From Perkinsus olseni (lineage: Eukaryota; Perkinsozoa; Perkinsida): a stretch of 58,969 nt of DNA. Below, one piece after another: positions 45,801-57,673 of this stretch (within the stretch, counting starts at the first letter, position 1; each line of letters begins with the position of its first letter). A model generated the notes under the pieces. That model ran no database searches. It was not told the origin of the DNA and was given only the letters and a program-made list of their open reading frames with translations. The DNA is taken from positions 1 to 58,969 of the forward strand of contig JABANN010000160.1 in assembly GCA_013115125.1 (NCBI GenBank). The letters run 5' to 3'. Position numbers and translations under genes: made by a program.

Positions 45801-48800
45801 TCAGGATGTGATGGAGCCGGAGATGCTTTAGGCACATCATTCGTGTATCTTTCCCTGAAGCCCTTCGCGAGTGAGGACCTGCCGGACTACCTCTTGCCTC
45901 TTGATGATGGTGCCGTCCCCGTCGGCCGAGTAGAGCTCTTGAGTGGCATCAACCAGAAGGATATGCGTAAGTTGGTGGTGGGCGTGGTGATGATACTGTA
46001 TGGCAGCCCACGTAGTAAAGATTAATATATCTATGATACAGTCCCGCAAATAATTTTCGCAGTGGAAAATTTGCTCTCGAGTATTGCTCCGGACGAGTTC
46101 GTCAGTAAACTCAGTGGGTCGAAAAAGTCACGATGCTCGGCGTCTAATAATGCTCCCTAGGTCGGTCCATGCAGCCGCCTCGGCTCGCTACTGCCCGGCC
46201 ACTCTAGAGACCCAGTTTCAAAAATTCCGATAAATTTATTAATATAAGTGAGTTCTATGATTCATGGCATTGGAAAAGTAGTCAGCTGAGGAAACATCGG
46301 GAAACTCATTTTCGTTGATGGCGGTGGATGGTTGGTTATTCTCTATGATCAGCGGATAATCTTGGATTATTTCGGAGAAATGTGGTATGTTATTTTTTAC
46401 ATAGATGAACCCTGCAGTAGCATTCCAGAGATCGACAGTACTAGCGGTCTTCAGGTTCCCCATCTCCGCTCGCTCCGTCCTTGAGGTGGTCGGAAGCGCA
46501 TCAGTCAGCGCTGGCCGACGTCATCGCGTCGAGCCCTATGGAAGCAGCCGCGGGAGCTTGTGCGTTCATGCTGAGGTCCCACCACCAGAGCAGTGCTGCT
46601 AGGGCAAAGAGTTTACAGCGGCTGATCCAGGTGGGCAGGGAGGACCAGGCCATGCACTTGATCGGCAACGTGCATGGAGATGAGTGGGGAACCGTTGAAT
46701 CTTCTCTCTCTCGGATATGCTTGTTTTTTTTGACGAACTCACGACCATAGGGAGGAAAAATCTGCTGCTGTGATACCACGTAGCACCGCGATCGTTCGCA
46801 GGTTCCAGAGGACTGGCTCACCCAAGGTTCGCTCCGAATCCCTGTGGAGGAGCTGAGCTCGACGACGATGACGTTGCTCGCGAAGATTTTCGAACTGGCG
46901 GGAACGGAGTGTCGGGAAGTGTGCCAAATTGTGGTTCCGGGAGAGAGGAGTTCTGTGGATGACGAAGCTGTTGCGCGGCTCATTGGTGCGGCTCTGACCA
47001 ACGAGGTGAGTTGGGGTCTTCGTTACTATGCCATTCAGGATTATTCGCTAGTTTGATGTTCTTTTCGGCGGGGAAATTGTTTTCCTTGACCGTAAAATGT
47101 GGAGCTTCACTCGCGAAATCTAACTTTCTGCCCCTGCCAAAGTGGCCTCTTTCTTCCCAAACTCGATGCCCCTTTTTCGACTCTACCGCCTAACTGCTGT
47201 CTTTATTCGCTGATGGGATATCCTCGGTCGCTGGCATAACGGCCTCACTCGCCGAATTGTCTTCTGAATGCTATAAGCTTGGTGTGTTTTCGTGGCGCGT
47301 GAAGTTGTTGTTGGCTCCGAGCGCTGTCTTTTCCACCGGGAGATGGCTCTCCTTGGCCACGCAGATACCACTCGAATGGCCGCCGAGTTCCGGTGGAGTA
47401 TCCGAATCGTTACTGGCAGCGTCCCTGGCGAAAGAGTCTCCAGAAGTGTTGCTGCATCTCCTGGGACGAAAGGACTGCTCTGCCGAGCGGCTTTTCGAGG
47501 AAGTCGTCTCTGTCACGTGTCACGCCATGTCACGTTGCCAAGGAGTTTGGTGGCTGCCGAAGGGCCTCCTACTCTCGGTAAAGGAAGGAAGTCCCTCCGA
47601 AGGTGGGTCCGTCTTATATTACAGTTCGAATGCTCGCGGTAAATTTCATGTTTTCGGGGGGTCAATTTTTGTCGCTACGGCGCGCTCTCGGATCTTGACG
47701 AGCACATATGGAATCGATTCAGTGAGAGTGTGTAACGATGGGCAATAGAGTTATTATCATTAGCTGGTAGAGTGCCGAACCTGTAGAGGGGAGCACCAGC
47801 GATTCCTCATGATTCTGCCCCCTGTCGAGGCCTGTATCCCGTCAGGTGCTGCTAGGCCCTCGAGTGTCGATGCGGCCGTTGATAAGTGTTGGGCTGCCTT
47901 GGCCAAAGCTGGCGAGAGACAGTCTCCGAGGAGCGGCTTATTCGACTTGATGGTGAGTACTTGACGGCGAAGTGTGGACCAGGGTGATCGACGACGGTCG
48001 TCAACAGCGACGACAACCAGCTTCCATAAAATCGAAATTGTGGCCTCCTAGCGCGAGAGCCTTGAAGTTACTCTCAATGGAACCTGCCCTCGGGCGGTAG
48101 AGGGTGGGAAAAAATCGGAAAATCTCAGACACAACTAACAGTCGAGTGAAATAAATAGGTAACGTCGCCTTGACTCTCAGACCTAGTTAGTAACGTGCGA
48201 TACAAACACAAGCCGTATCGTCGACTGATCATCATCATAAGTCCTCTTCCCCCAGGTGCCTAGTCTGCAGCGAGAGTCTTTGCATTCTGACAGATCAGGC
48301 AGCCGAATCTCGGCACTTCTCTACGGCATTGCGGTGACTATCGAAGAGGCACTGTAAGGGACGATCGGTTGCTCGTGTCACCATTGGACGGCGAGTCAGG
48401 TACCATCAAATCACCGAAAGGGACGTCGAGATTCTCCTCGCAGCGATGGCTACACTCGGCGATGATGAGTTCTGTTCGGAACGGTAGGTGGTTTTTCCGG
48501 CTATCTGACCCTTACTTTGCATCATATTGTTTACTCAATTTGGTCGTTCCGATTCTTATCATGATACTGCGGCTACCGCCTTCAGCATCCTCGCGAATCT
48601 TCGCTGGGAAATCTCTCAGATGTCGAGTCCTCCTGTCGCTCCATCACGCGCTGGTTCCGACCGCCGCACCGAATGGTCTGGCGGTGTGCAGTCTCTACGG
48701 TGCGATGGTCCGACTGGGAATTCGTCTACTGGAGGAGGACTTGAGGTAAGCGCGATTCGTCATCGTCAAGAATATTGGCTTGTGAATGTGGAAGACCCAC

Positions 48801-49876
48801 CTGCTTCCAGCTGTAGATTCAACACGATTCCGCTCAGCACGGGATTGCAGATTTGCTTTACCATCTCAGTAAGGATTCGAGTCTGTACGGGTTCGCACTC
48901 CTGTGGTCGGTGCTGTCGTCGGCCCCTCCGGAGTGGCTTGTGAGCACTCTCGGATTGGTGGGTGTTCGAGCTACGAGTGCCCTGAGGTCAGCAGGAAAGC
49001 GAAAGCGAAGCGAGGAGGAAGAGCTCAGCTGGTGAGTGTTTTTCCGAACGGTTCGAGCGGTTGGAGTTTCCGCGGTCCTGCAGGATCCCGTACTTGGCCC
49101 GGTATCTGGAGAAGCTCAAACGGGCTGTACCAACCCCGGCCCTTCGGAAATATTCCCCCATCATCGCCGCCGAGCTCATCTCTAGATATTGGTCAGGCAA
49201 TAAGAAGCAACGGACTGCTGTCGGTGGAGGTATGCGGCGGCGTGTATCGTGTATCGTGTATCGTGTATCGCTGATAATTGCGTTCGTTCCCATCCAACGC
49301 GACGTCTACCGAGGTTGAAAGTCAGCTTGCTGGGAAGGTTTGCCCTACACTCTGCCCGACCGCTACTTTCTGTGCACAATAAACTTGCCTTAACTCATCC
49401 CTCTTGAAATAAGATACATCGATGCTAGTCTGACTGAGCGGGTTTTCGGTGTTGGACTTGAAACTCACACGCACTCCTTCTTATTTGAATGGTCTGTTGT
49501 GATTTGTTCTGAATCTGTGAGCTTCCAGTAGTCCTATGATTGGTTTTCAGAGAACCTCGCCGACGACAAAGTGGATGAAGTTATCGCTTCGTCGTTGTAC
49601 CCTCTCCTTTGTGAGGGCTCGACCGGGACCAAGCAGCATGCGGGAGAGGCTACCTCGTACAAGTCTGATGATGTGAGTCCGCGCACCATCATCACGGTGC
49701 TGCTGTCCTTGTGATTGTCGCTGTGCTGTGGAGTCGGATAGAGCGATCAGTTCGTTTGGCGGGGTTGCGGTGATCCCTAGGTCCTCCACCTCTTCGCGTC
49801 AGCTGGAAGCGACTCATCTCGGGAGAAGGTCAAACGGATGCTCCAGATGTATAATCAGCGCGCTTCATGGTTTTAA
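42805..49876 (+). CDS. very long helical-repeat protein, family not recognised
   Basis: Starts MASMSALEGAGVTSPGEVLQ at ATG 42805; a 47-bp intron (42876-42922) joins to VEPCPSLWQWLLQNWILGKK in phase, and that exon is open to about 44265. Further exons in the same style: 44361-44754 (LEGLRPLEHQVTLVRQLVED), about 44980-45063 (LHAIVAAAEEDTIMEIADII), about 46480-46630, 46805-47007 (STTMTLLAKIFELAGTE), 47380-47600 (SLAKESPEVLLHLLGRKDC), 47840-47950, 48250-48355, 48590-48747 and 48850-49030 (SLYGFALLWSVLSSAPPEWL), 49090-49210 (YLARYLEKLKRAVPTPALRK) and 49552-49672, ending near 49876. Leu/Ala-rich helices throughout suggest HEAT/ARM-like repeats, as in nucleolar or scaffold proteins. Not every exon boundary was proved, and the last exons could belong to a second gene. 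Confidence 0.6.
49241..49268. repeat. microsatellite, CGTGTAT x 4
   Basis: A 7-bp unit repeated four times, just after an exon of the helical-repeat gene. Confidence 0.9.
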
Positions 49877-50195
49877 CTCTGGCGTTGATGAAGTCTACCT
49901 CAGGTACAACCAAAGATTCCGGTACAAGGGCCGAGTGTGAATCAAACTTCACCAACGCATCTTCCGTGTTTCTTACGTATCTTAATCACAACGTCATTTC
50001 GGTCTTCTTCGAGTCTTGCGTCTGCGAGTGGGAGTGGGATATCATGCATTCGCTGACCCTGTGTTTGAGCCGCTCGAACGGAAACCGTCGAAACTTGTTC
50101 AGACAAGCTGTTTTTAGGAGATATCGCGACATGCGAGGATGTAGAATATCTTGATGCAAAACCTTTGAAGCAGCAGTGTGAACCGAAGTTACCAA

Positions 50196-51449
50196 ATGCC
50201 ACGGCAAATCGAGCTGGCGCCTGGTTGCCGGATTTCTTACGAGACCCAACTCGAGCGGAGCTCAGCGCAAGGAGACGCAAGCGATCCTGATGCGACTTAT
50301 GAGACAGTATGGATCGGAGCGACCAGAGCTCTGTGTTGGATGATATGCGAATGCCCAGAGATGAGGTGGGCCATCGTTGCAGAGCGCTGACTATCGAATA
50401 CGTCGTTCGCTGTGCAAGGGAACTGTTTTGCCCCGGAAATAGTCTGGTCGTCGCTCGAGCAGTGAGCCTGCGATGGAAACGCGTGATGAGACGAGAGCAA
50501 TCGAAAGGAAGTACGGTCACGCAGTTTCAGTTGTTCTCGCATGTAGGATACAATTGCGAAGCGCTTGTAATAAGAGCGCCGCCCGGGAATCGAACCCGGA
50601 TCATCCGTTTGGCAGACAGATGTCGTAACCTTTAGACTAGCGGCGCGGGTGGAAACTTGTGATGAATCTCAGCCACTCTATGATTCGCTCAGGAACTCGA
50701 ACGTTCTAGAGTTGGGTTGTGGTCAAGGACTTGCGGGCATGTTCTGCGTTGAACATGCGGGAGCGTCTCGAGCAGTGAGCATTGGGATCTGACTTGGCCG
50801 TTGCGTCCTCAAAAGATCGCATTGCAGGTGCTCACCGACGTGTCGGAAACTGCTTTGGCGATGGTTGAAGTGAATGCCAAGCTGAATGATATAGGTGACC
50901 GTGTGACGACCGCGGTACTTGATGTGTCACGAACACTGAATGGGAGCGAGAGGTAGACGTCATAAACGACCATTTATCTATCATCTATCTGAGATGACCC
51001 TGCTGGTCCCGCAGAGCCCGTATCGCCTTCGAATTCATCGTGCTCCATGCAGGTACGACTTCGTTGTTGCGAGCGATATGCTATTTTCCAGCAAGATAGC
51101 TCGGGAGGTATTTGCTGCTTGTCGGCACCTCATCAAGCCGGGAGGGACGATACTGTTAGGCCACGAGAAACGGTGAGCCGCAATTCACTGGCCTTGAGAA
51201 CAGCTGGGCGAGTCGCCTTCCTGCGAATTGGACGTTCCGAAAAAAACTTCTCTTCTAGTACCCCAAGCGGTTCTCTACAGGTATTCAGTTTACCGAGATG
51301 CGGAAACCGGGGAGATCAGGCAAGAAAGTGTGGACCAACCGCTTCAGGTGTTCCTCGGCCTGTCGCAGGAAGAGAATTGGTCGGTCCAAGAGGTGTCACC
51401 CTTCCCAAATGAGCCTAATCTTCTAGCTACAAGAATAAAATGTATTTGA
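50196..51449 (+). CDS. class I SAM methyltransferase, family 16 (protein-lysine type)
   Basis: Methyltransferases of this family (METTL21/EEF2KMT relatives) modify lysines of translation factors and chaperones. Five exons join in phase: 50196-50365, 50693-50774, 50828-50952, 51053-51172 and 51281-51449, giving 221 residues. Features: YETVWIGATRALCWMICE (the VWPAA-like element), NVLELGCGQGLAG (SAM motif I, 50703-50738), VLTDVSETALAMVEVNA, RYDFVVASDMLFSSKI (the D/E-x-SDxLY-type motif) and LIKPGGTILLGHEKR. Start is the ATG at 50196. Introns are 327, 53, 100 and 108 bp; the first carries tRNA-Gly on the opposite strand. The target protein cannot be told from sequence. Confidence 0.85.
50575..50646 (-). 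tRNA. tRNA-Gly(GCC)
   Basis: Minus strand. The acceptor stem GCGCCGC pairs with GCGGCGC. The anticodon stem TCTGT/ACGGA closes the seven-base loop CTGCCAA, giving anticodon GCC. The T arm reads CCGGGTTCGATTCCCGG. No intron. It sits antisense inside the first intron (50366-50692) of the methyltransferase gene. Confidence 0.93.
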
Positions 51450-52084
51450 TGCGCTTTTATTGTTTCCCACCGGGTCAGCGATATATAAGCTTGTGTTCGA
51501 TCAAAGTGAAGCGGCAATGGCAGTGTTGACTGAATGAAAGAGTATGTCGACTCGTCCCGGGTACGTATCGCTGCATGTGATGGCGCATTGCGGAGGCTCC
51601 CGGTCGATACTTGACAATAGTTGATGATGTGTGCATGAGCATAAACAACTTGCCATCCACTATAGAAACACAACAAGAATAACCATGAGAGCGACCTGCT
51701 GTGGCCAAGGTAAAGAGGTGACCTCGTATTCGATACGATAGTAAGCATCGGTTGATACCAAACGATCATAACGGATCGTAACGGTTCTAACGGTGGACGA
51801 ACCGATCCTCTCTGAGAGATGGTGTTAAAAAGTATCACGGAAAAATCTCCGAGCTTCGTCACCTCTGATGGCTATTATCGGTAAGAAGGGGCCCTTGAGC
51901 TGGCCAAAAATTATTCCCAACCGCTAAGTCCGAATGACTCTTCAAAAATCCTGTGAGGTCGCAGCTTGAGGACTGTCAATGGTCCTAGCTGGAGTAAAAG
52001 AGAAACTCTCCAAGACTTGAAGGTCGCTTGAAGCGTTCAGCAAGGGAAGCCTCACTTCTGTGGGCAAACCGAAATCGAAGCTGT
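51450..52084. other. intergenic space between two convergent genes
   Basis: Lies between the 3' ends of the methyltransferase and legumain genes. Minus-strand frames (51475-51708, 51344-51862) show no recognisable motif. Confidence 0.4.
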
Positions 52085-54158
52085 CTAATCATGATTGTGC
52101 AGCTTTCTAGGACCCGAAAGCCGTCGGATCCTCGCTTCGACGGCCTCGAGAAGTTGCTTGGCAGCCTTCAGTTGTCCTTCGTAGTTACTTGGTTTCCCTT
52201 CCTCGCGCACGAGTGCCATGTACCTGCAGGATGGCGACTGGACACTCCTTCCTCAGTGCCAAGGTACGCGTTATGGATCGGAACCATTGATGAGGGGATG
52301 CTGCTCATCTTCCTGACTTCGTGAAGCCTCTCCTTCTCGGTAGCCTACAACCGTGCTATCAGTCTGCACTATCTTCCCTATTCTCACCTCTACACCGGTA
52401 CCCGGCTTCGGATGACGAGGGAAGAATTTACGGAGAACATCCTCAGCGGCAAGTTCGGACCTGACCTCAAGAGGTCGCGAGAAGCCACTGTACGGAGCAA
52501 TACCCAAGCATGCGATCACCGAGCAAGCTCAGCTTCCTCCCTCCCCTGTTGCCCATAAACTCATCGGTCAAATCGCCGGTCCAGGTCGTGTCTCCGTATT
52601 GTGTCACGTTGCTAGAAAAGCTAGTCATCAATCGTGGCACTTGTCGTGTAGCGTAGCGAACCTCAATGTTTTGTTTCTAACTCTTTCATACTGCATCTGC
52701 AGAGTTTCCGAGCCGTCTCCTTGCGCGTCCTCATCCTCCATCCAGTTCACAGAGAAAAGATCCCCAAGGCAAGTACCCATCCACCTGTTGCCAACCATAT
52801 CACTCTGAAAACCATGACTTGCAAAGTGCAAAGATTCGCTCTCCACCGACCATGGGATTGAGACTTCCGCAATACGTCGCATAGCTGTTCTCATAAGGGC
52901 GTGAAGCAGTAACGTAGTATCTACCAAATTGGCTGGCGAAGGCGGCGAAACGCTGTAGAGACCCTCAGCAAAGAATTGCGCGTGAGTCTTCTCACTGATT
53001 CGGTATTGGTTCCAGCCCATCAAACATGCTGCCCGAATCACACGCTTCCACGTAGAATACAAGTTTCTTGTACCTGCCCGAAGCAGCTACGAAACGATTC
53101 GGTGACACTGAAAATTCACATTTTCTTGTCGGCCATAGTCTCCAGCCAGGATCGCAGTTCCCTCTTGTATATGAACTCACGAGGTAGTTCAAGGTGGTTC
53201 TCTAAGGACCATCGCAGTGCCGCGCACAGAGCGGCATCACCGAGCGACCTACCCCCGCCATGATCCACCAAGTAAATGAAGACGTAGTCGTTATCTGTAC
53301 TGTTCAGTACTTTCCTCCCGAAGGGCCCAGCGTCCCCGGTCAGGACCTGAAGAGAAGTAACGTACCTGGCGCCTCGCGTGGAAGCGGTTTCGGAAGCGAT
53401 TAGAGAGTGTATGAGCTTCAAGTCCGGCGTCAAAAACCGGCTTAATCAGGCTAGCACCGATGTATCTTGTTTCAAGAGGCATGTTTGTTGAGCACTGAGA
53501 GTAGCGCTCAGGTAGAGGGTAGGGCAAACTCAGGTACTTTCTTTCCTCCCGGCAAGCGGCTGTATATTCCGACCACCAACACAAGCTCTTCCCACGAGCT
53601 TGTGACGACGTTCACCGTGCGTGTTCTTCGCTGGGGGGCCTTACTCGCTTAACATTATCCTTCGACGCTTGGCGGCCCGGATAATCCACCTTGCAGCCCT
53701 GGTAGACGTCCACGCCCGGGGCAGTGCCTGGACCGAGTACTAGTTGTAGCTGAGCTAGAAAGTCCCACCCGTGGGCTTATTGAACAGCTTGCCCCTATAT
53801 GGATTCCTCCAGCTGTTGACAACGTCGTTGTACCTGTGTGCGAGACTTAGTCGTTGGTGGCAATCTGCGGAGCTCTCTCTCACGATAAGGTTATGATTTG
53901 GTCTTCCGGTATACCGTTGCGCTTGAGGATTTGATAAGCGTGGCATAAGCCGGCCTGATGGCGATAATTATCATAACCTCTTGACCCGGCGATAAGGACC
54001 TGAGCGAGGATTCGAACCCGGGACCGTCTGCCCACGCCCTAGGGGGAAGTGAAGGTCCGCACGGATCGACCTACAGCCCAATGGCGCGCTTTTGAGTTCT
54101 CTCCCCCGTAAGCCAGAGCCGCGGTAATGAGTCCAACCAAGACGGCGAGAGGGTTCAT
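52085..54158 (-). CDS. legumain-like asparaginyl endopeptidase (peptidase C13)
   Basis: A vacuolar/lysosomal cysteine protease that cuts after Asn. Start ATG at 54158 with a signal peptide ([18 protein letters not shown]). Blocks in order: KARHWA + [17 protein letters not shown] (joined over the 75-bp intron 54000-54074), [81 protein letters not shown] (catalytic His), [20 protein letters not shown] (catalytic Cys), [17 protein letters not shown] and [15 protein letters not shown]. The last exon (about 52217-52085) reads [20 protein letters not shown] and ends at TAG. The DHG and EAC dyad favours legumain; GPI transamidase (GPI8) is the related alternative, but the [15 protein letters not shown] and QYGD segments and the soluble ending argue against it. 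A few internal exon edges are unproved. Confidence 0.88.
54000..54074 (-). other. legumain intron containing a tRNA-like B box
   Basis: This GTAGG...CTCAG intron joins HWA to VLIAGS exactly. Most of its 3' half reads like a tRNA 3' half, with GGTCCCGGGTTCGAATCC-like sequence (minus strand, about 54010-54030). No full cloverleaf can be drawn. Confidence 0.5.
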
Positions 54159-55086
54159 GAGCGTCAATCGGATGGGCTTGAAATCTACGAAAAGCACCAC
54201 TGCGAACATACTCACACGCCCCCAATGATCCACTAGTCACCTCGAGACTCTTGAGTCGAGAGTCGTGTCTCATGCACCACGTCGCGGCGAAGATCGGGCA
54301 TGTCTCGGGCGAGTGCGTTCACGGCGTCACAGCGTCACGCTGATACACCCCGCCGAAGCGTATCAGAACTTCTCCGTAGATCTCGCAGATGCTTCCGTGT
54401 CCCCTATGCACTCAGTACTGCAACTGATGGATATAGTGCTGGTCACAGTCGCTTGGGTCTTGGCGTTAGGGCGTGTCAAGCTCGCAGGCCGGTTGAGAGG
54501 GTGAACTAGGTGCCCACAGGCGTGACAGTTTGCTCTCAAGAAGAGCAGGGTCTAATCTCGTCCAGGCAAGAAGTGCTGACTCTGTCCATGAGGGATTCTC
54601 ACAGCGATGTTTTTCTTTATGAAGTCAGTGCAACTGCTAGGCCGGAATGCTCTCCTGGGCGAGAAACAGCATCAATGTGGCGCTGAGTGTGGAAAAGGGA
54701 CCACTTGTCTTGACCAAGTGGCCCGTGAACAAACCGCCCCTGAGTGTCCGGCTCATCTGAAAGGTCCTAAGCAATAAGTGCCACTTTAGAAAATCCGTCC
54801 CTAAGTGTCAGTGTTAGTGGCAGTTTCTTGGGAGTAATGTGAAATAGGCCCCACATGAGCGAATAAGGAAGGCAGTTTAGCAGCGTGTCCCGAACAAACA
54901 ATCCTATTGCGCGTATGAGTGCATCAATTGATGGTTAGGCAGAACAGCTTCGCCGATGAGAAAGTCATCTGGTAGGAGTCGTCTGCAGCGACGCGAGTGA
55001 ACCTTCAGGCTGTGTCTCGCTCCTCAGCGTGAATCGTGCGACTATGTGTAACCGTATGACAGGACTCAACACAAGACGTCATCATA
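54159..55086. other. intergenic stretch upstream of legumain
   Basis: Expected promoter of the legumain gene. One plus-strand frame (54265-54504) has a hydrophobic patch (LMDIVLVTVAWVLALG) but no motif or recognisable family. Confidence 0.35.
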
Positions 55087-55766
55087 GTGCAATTGTACGG
55101 CACTCTTCTCGCAGCGCATGGAATGATTGTGATGAAGAAGCAGCGGCAGTCTCCAACCGGGGCTTGCCTCCGAGGCCCCATGCGTACTCCGGAAGGTGGC
55201 GGAAGGCCTCGGCTACATCGACTGTCCGAGCCACGGGAAGATCATTTCGATTTCCTTTCCATTCTGAGCCCCGAGGAACGGCTAGAGGATATGGCCCCGC
55301 CAGGGGTATTGGTTCTGTCGAATTGGAGGCAAGCTGAAATACCAGTAGTTTCCAGCCATCTCTCTGGCTGGCGAGTTGGACATGATAAGCGGCTCGTAAT
55401 ATTCTTCGCGGCCCTCGTACGGGCCTCCGTCGGGCCTCCAAGACGCTCCCTCAAGTGAGGCAGTTTTGGGAGATTAGGTGGAGCGTGAGCTTCTTCTACG
55501 GGATGTTGCGAAGACTGATACCTGCGGCGGAAGTCGATGGCTCCATACCACGAGCCCAGCGAGGGCTGCGTCACCAATCTAAACTTCACGAGCATTCACA
55601 CATGATTAATACTCCAACCGTGTATAGATGGAGAACAGTGGACTGGGCCGGTGAAAGTGGTCCGCTGTTACCTGCGAAGCTCGGATCGGAGCTGTCTGAT
55701 CTCATTGTGATGACTCCTAAGGATTTCCTTAAGTACCTAAGCCAACAGTCCCATCGAGAAGGTTAA
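55087..55766 (+). CDS. hypothetical gene, strand uncertain
   Basis: Two plus-strand frames, 55087-55458 (with DFLSILSPEERLEDMAPPG) and 55455-55766 (ending DLIVMTPKDFLKYLSQQSH), could be neighbouring exons. The minus strand is also open at 55082-55595, so the call is weak. No family recognised. Confidence 0.3.
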
Positions 55767-55932
55767 TAGGCACGAAGTCGCGCCGCCACAAATAAGAAAA
55801 CTCAGCGATTGCTCTGACCTGGATGTCTGCGTCTTGTCTGTTGATCCTTGGGTGTTGGTTCTTATTCTGGCCCCGCTGTGTGGCTGCAGCTACCGATATT
55901 GGGCGTCCGAACCTTGCAGGTGGAAAGGCTAT

Positions 55933-56013
55933 GAGTGCTGTGGGTGTCGAACCCACGCGGAAGGTGTCCAGTGGATCTTAAGTCCACCCCCTTAACCACT
56001 CGGGCAAACACTC
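55933..56013 (-). tRNA. tRNA-Leu(TAA)
   Basis: Minus strand, 81 nt. The acceptor GAGTGTT pairs with AGCACTC. The D region contains GCCCGAGTGGTTAAGG; the anticodon loop CTTAAGA on the GTGGA/TCCAC stem gives TAA. A long variable arm, typical of tRNA-Leu, precedes the T arm (GTGGGTTCGACACCCAC). No intron. Confidence 0.95.
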
Positions 56014-56180
56014 ACATACAAAGACTACGTAGAATTCCTGACCTGTCAATAACTATATCATCTTTGTTGATTGGGTGCGCTTGGAGCTCCACCTCGCTCG
56101 GAGCTTTCAGGGTCACTTCTTTTTCTCTACTTCTACTTTCTATTATTCTGTGGGACTTCCGCACCTGAAACCAGACACAG

Positions 56181-57129
56181 CTAGACTCTAGCTGCTAGAG
56201 TAATTAACCAAGGGCTGAATGCTCTAACAGCATTGAACCATATGCTGTAGTCACGTCGCGTGCTGTGATCGAGACACGCTGCGATAGCGAGGAGAGGAGA
56301 TACCTGCTCGGCCAATTTCTCAGCTTCTCCTCTAGCTTCCTCGAGCTGCTTTTTGAGAGAACTGGAGTGCCTGAGGGTCCCAGCGATCACCACTGAAAAT
56401 TGTGCTGTCTTACGATCTCTCAGCTGCCAATGCCCTCTCAAGTCGAGCTAACTTGGCCTTGTACTCGAGCTCTCGGGCGTGATAATCTAGAGACTGCAGC
56501 GAACCGCAGCCCATTTCCCCCGGGCGCTCTACAACGACTGAAAGGTCCCCTCCTCCAGTCCCTGTTGGTTCAGTAGAGAATATCGATCTCAGCTTCACCT
56601 CAGTCGGCACGCCTGGGAGACCTACTCCGCTTGAGTCGCCTTTCGAGGCAGGCTATCCGCTCTCGCAATCTCTCCACTTCACCGCGGTATCGATCATTAC
56701 GACGCATGAGGGCATATCGATCTTCAGTTAATCTCTGAAACTTTCGCATACCAATAAGGGCTTCGAGGCTAAACGACCTTCGTGCTCGGCAGGAGGGCGC
56801 GATGTGCTCTTCGCATACGCTTCAACTCTCACTAAGTGAGACTCACTTTGACCTCCTCCCGCAGGCTCTCAGCTAATGTAAGGCGCCTCGGTGACGATCT
56901 CTTCGTCTGAACTCCGCAAGAAACACGCACGGGAACCGCCGTGACGCTGAAACCAGTCGAAGAGAAGCTGAAATTAATCTTCGATCATCGGTGATCTCTG
57001 GAAGGGTAGAGTTTTTTACAGAGTCTCTGCTGGGGACCCTGGGATCCTTTCTATGTATTCACGAAGTGTCTCGTGTAATGTGTGCTCGACCATGTTTTCA
57101 GCCACAGAATCCACACCTTCTACGACCTG
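56181..57129 (-). CDS. coiled-coil protein of unknown function
   Basis: Minus-strand exon-like segments form a consistent helical protein: VVEGVDSVAENMVEHTLHET (57129-57019), then RYRGEVERLRERIACLERRL (about 56770-56620), then YHARELEYKAKLARLERALA (about 56600-56412), then SSLKKQLEEARGEAEKLAEQ (about 56400-56308) ending at a GTATC donor. Heptad-rich sequence continues across short introns, which supports one gene. The start is not fixed, and a further exon may lie at 56181-56300. No family recognised. Confidence 0.5.
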
Positions 57130-57673
57130 AATGATGATTGGTGAGCGAACCCAAGTTCCATCGCAGGGCGACGGAAGTCTCAGGTCTGAACGACGTAAAA
57201 CCAAGACTCCTAATGAGCTAGACCACACGTATACGAATGATACGGCTCTCTCGGCGCCTCACTTTTTCGTGTGGAGCCTCAGCGGGGTACAATGGCTCTT
57301 CGACGGACATATGTAATGTGTATGTAGCCATTAACGGCCCGTTAATAACGGGTACAACACCTGGACACGGGTATCGCAAGCGTGCTTACTCAGTCAGGCC
57401 GTTTTTCTCGGTTGCCCGTTCTCCCTCAAACTGTGGCACAGCTTGTCAGGCAAAGCAAACACTCTCTCCGTCTTCCACAGTCGAAGATCCGCACATGCAC
57501 ACTTGCATACTGCCGACAGACCCGAACAGACACTCGTTGGTATTCCAAACTCAGGGACTCCTGACTCCAAAATTAGAAACACCTGGCGTAGCCTCTACAC
57601 TGGTCAGGATTTTCATCGATTTCTGCGCTCAAAACAATACCACCGCCCGGTTGAAGAATGCGGTGCCGTCCCG

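Noticed and set aside
52992-53433. GPI8/PIG-K transamidase instead of legumain
   Set aside because: Both share the C13 fold, but the signal peptide, the [15 protein letters not shown] segment and the QYGD segment fit legumain, and no C-terminal membrane anchor is seen.
55082-55595. Minus-strand ORFs overlapping the hypothetical plus-strand gene
   Set aside because: They lack motifs and look like antisense shadows; the strand remains uncertain, so the plus-strand call is also held at low confidence.
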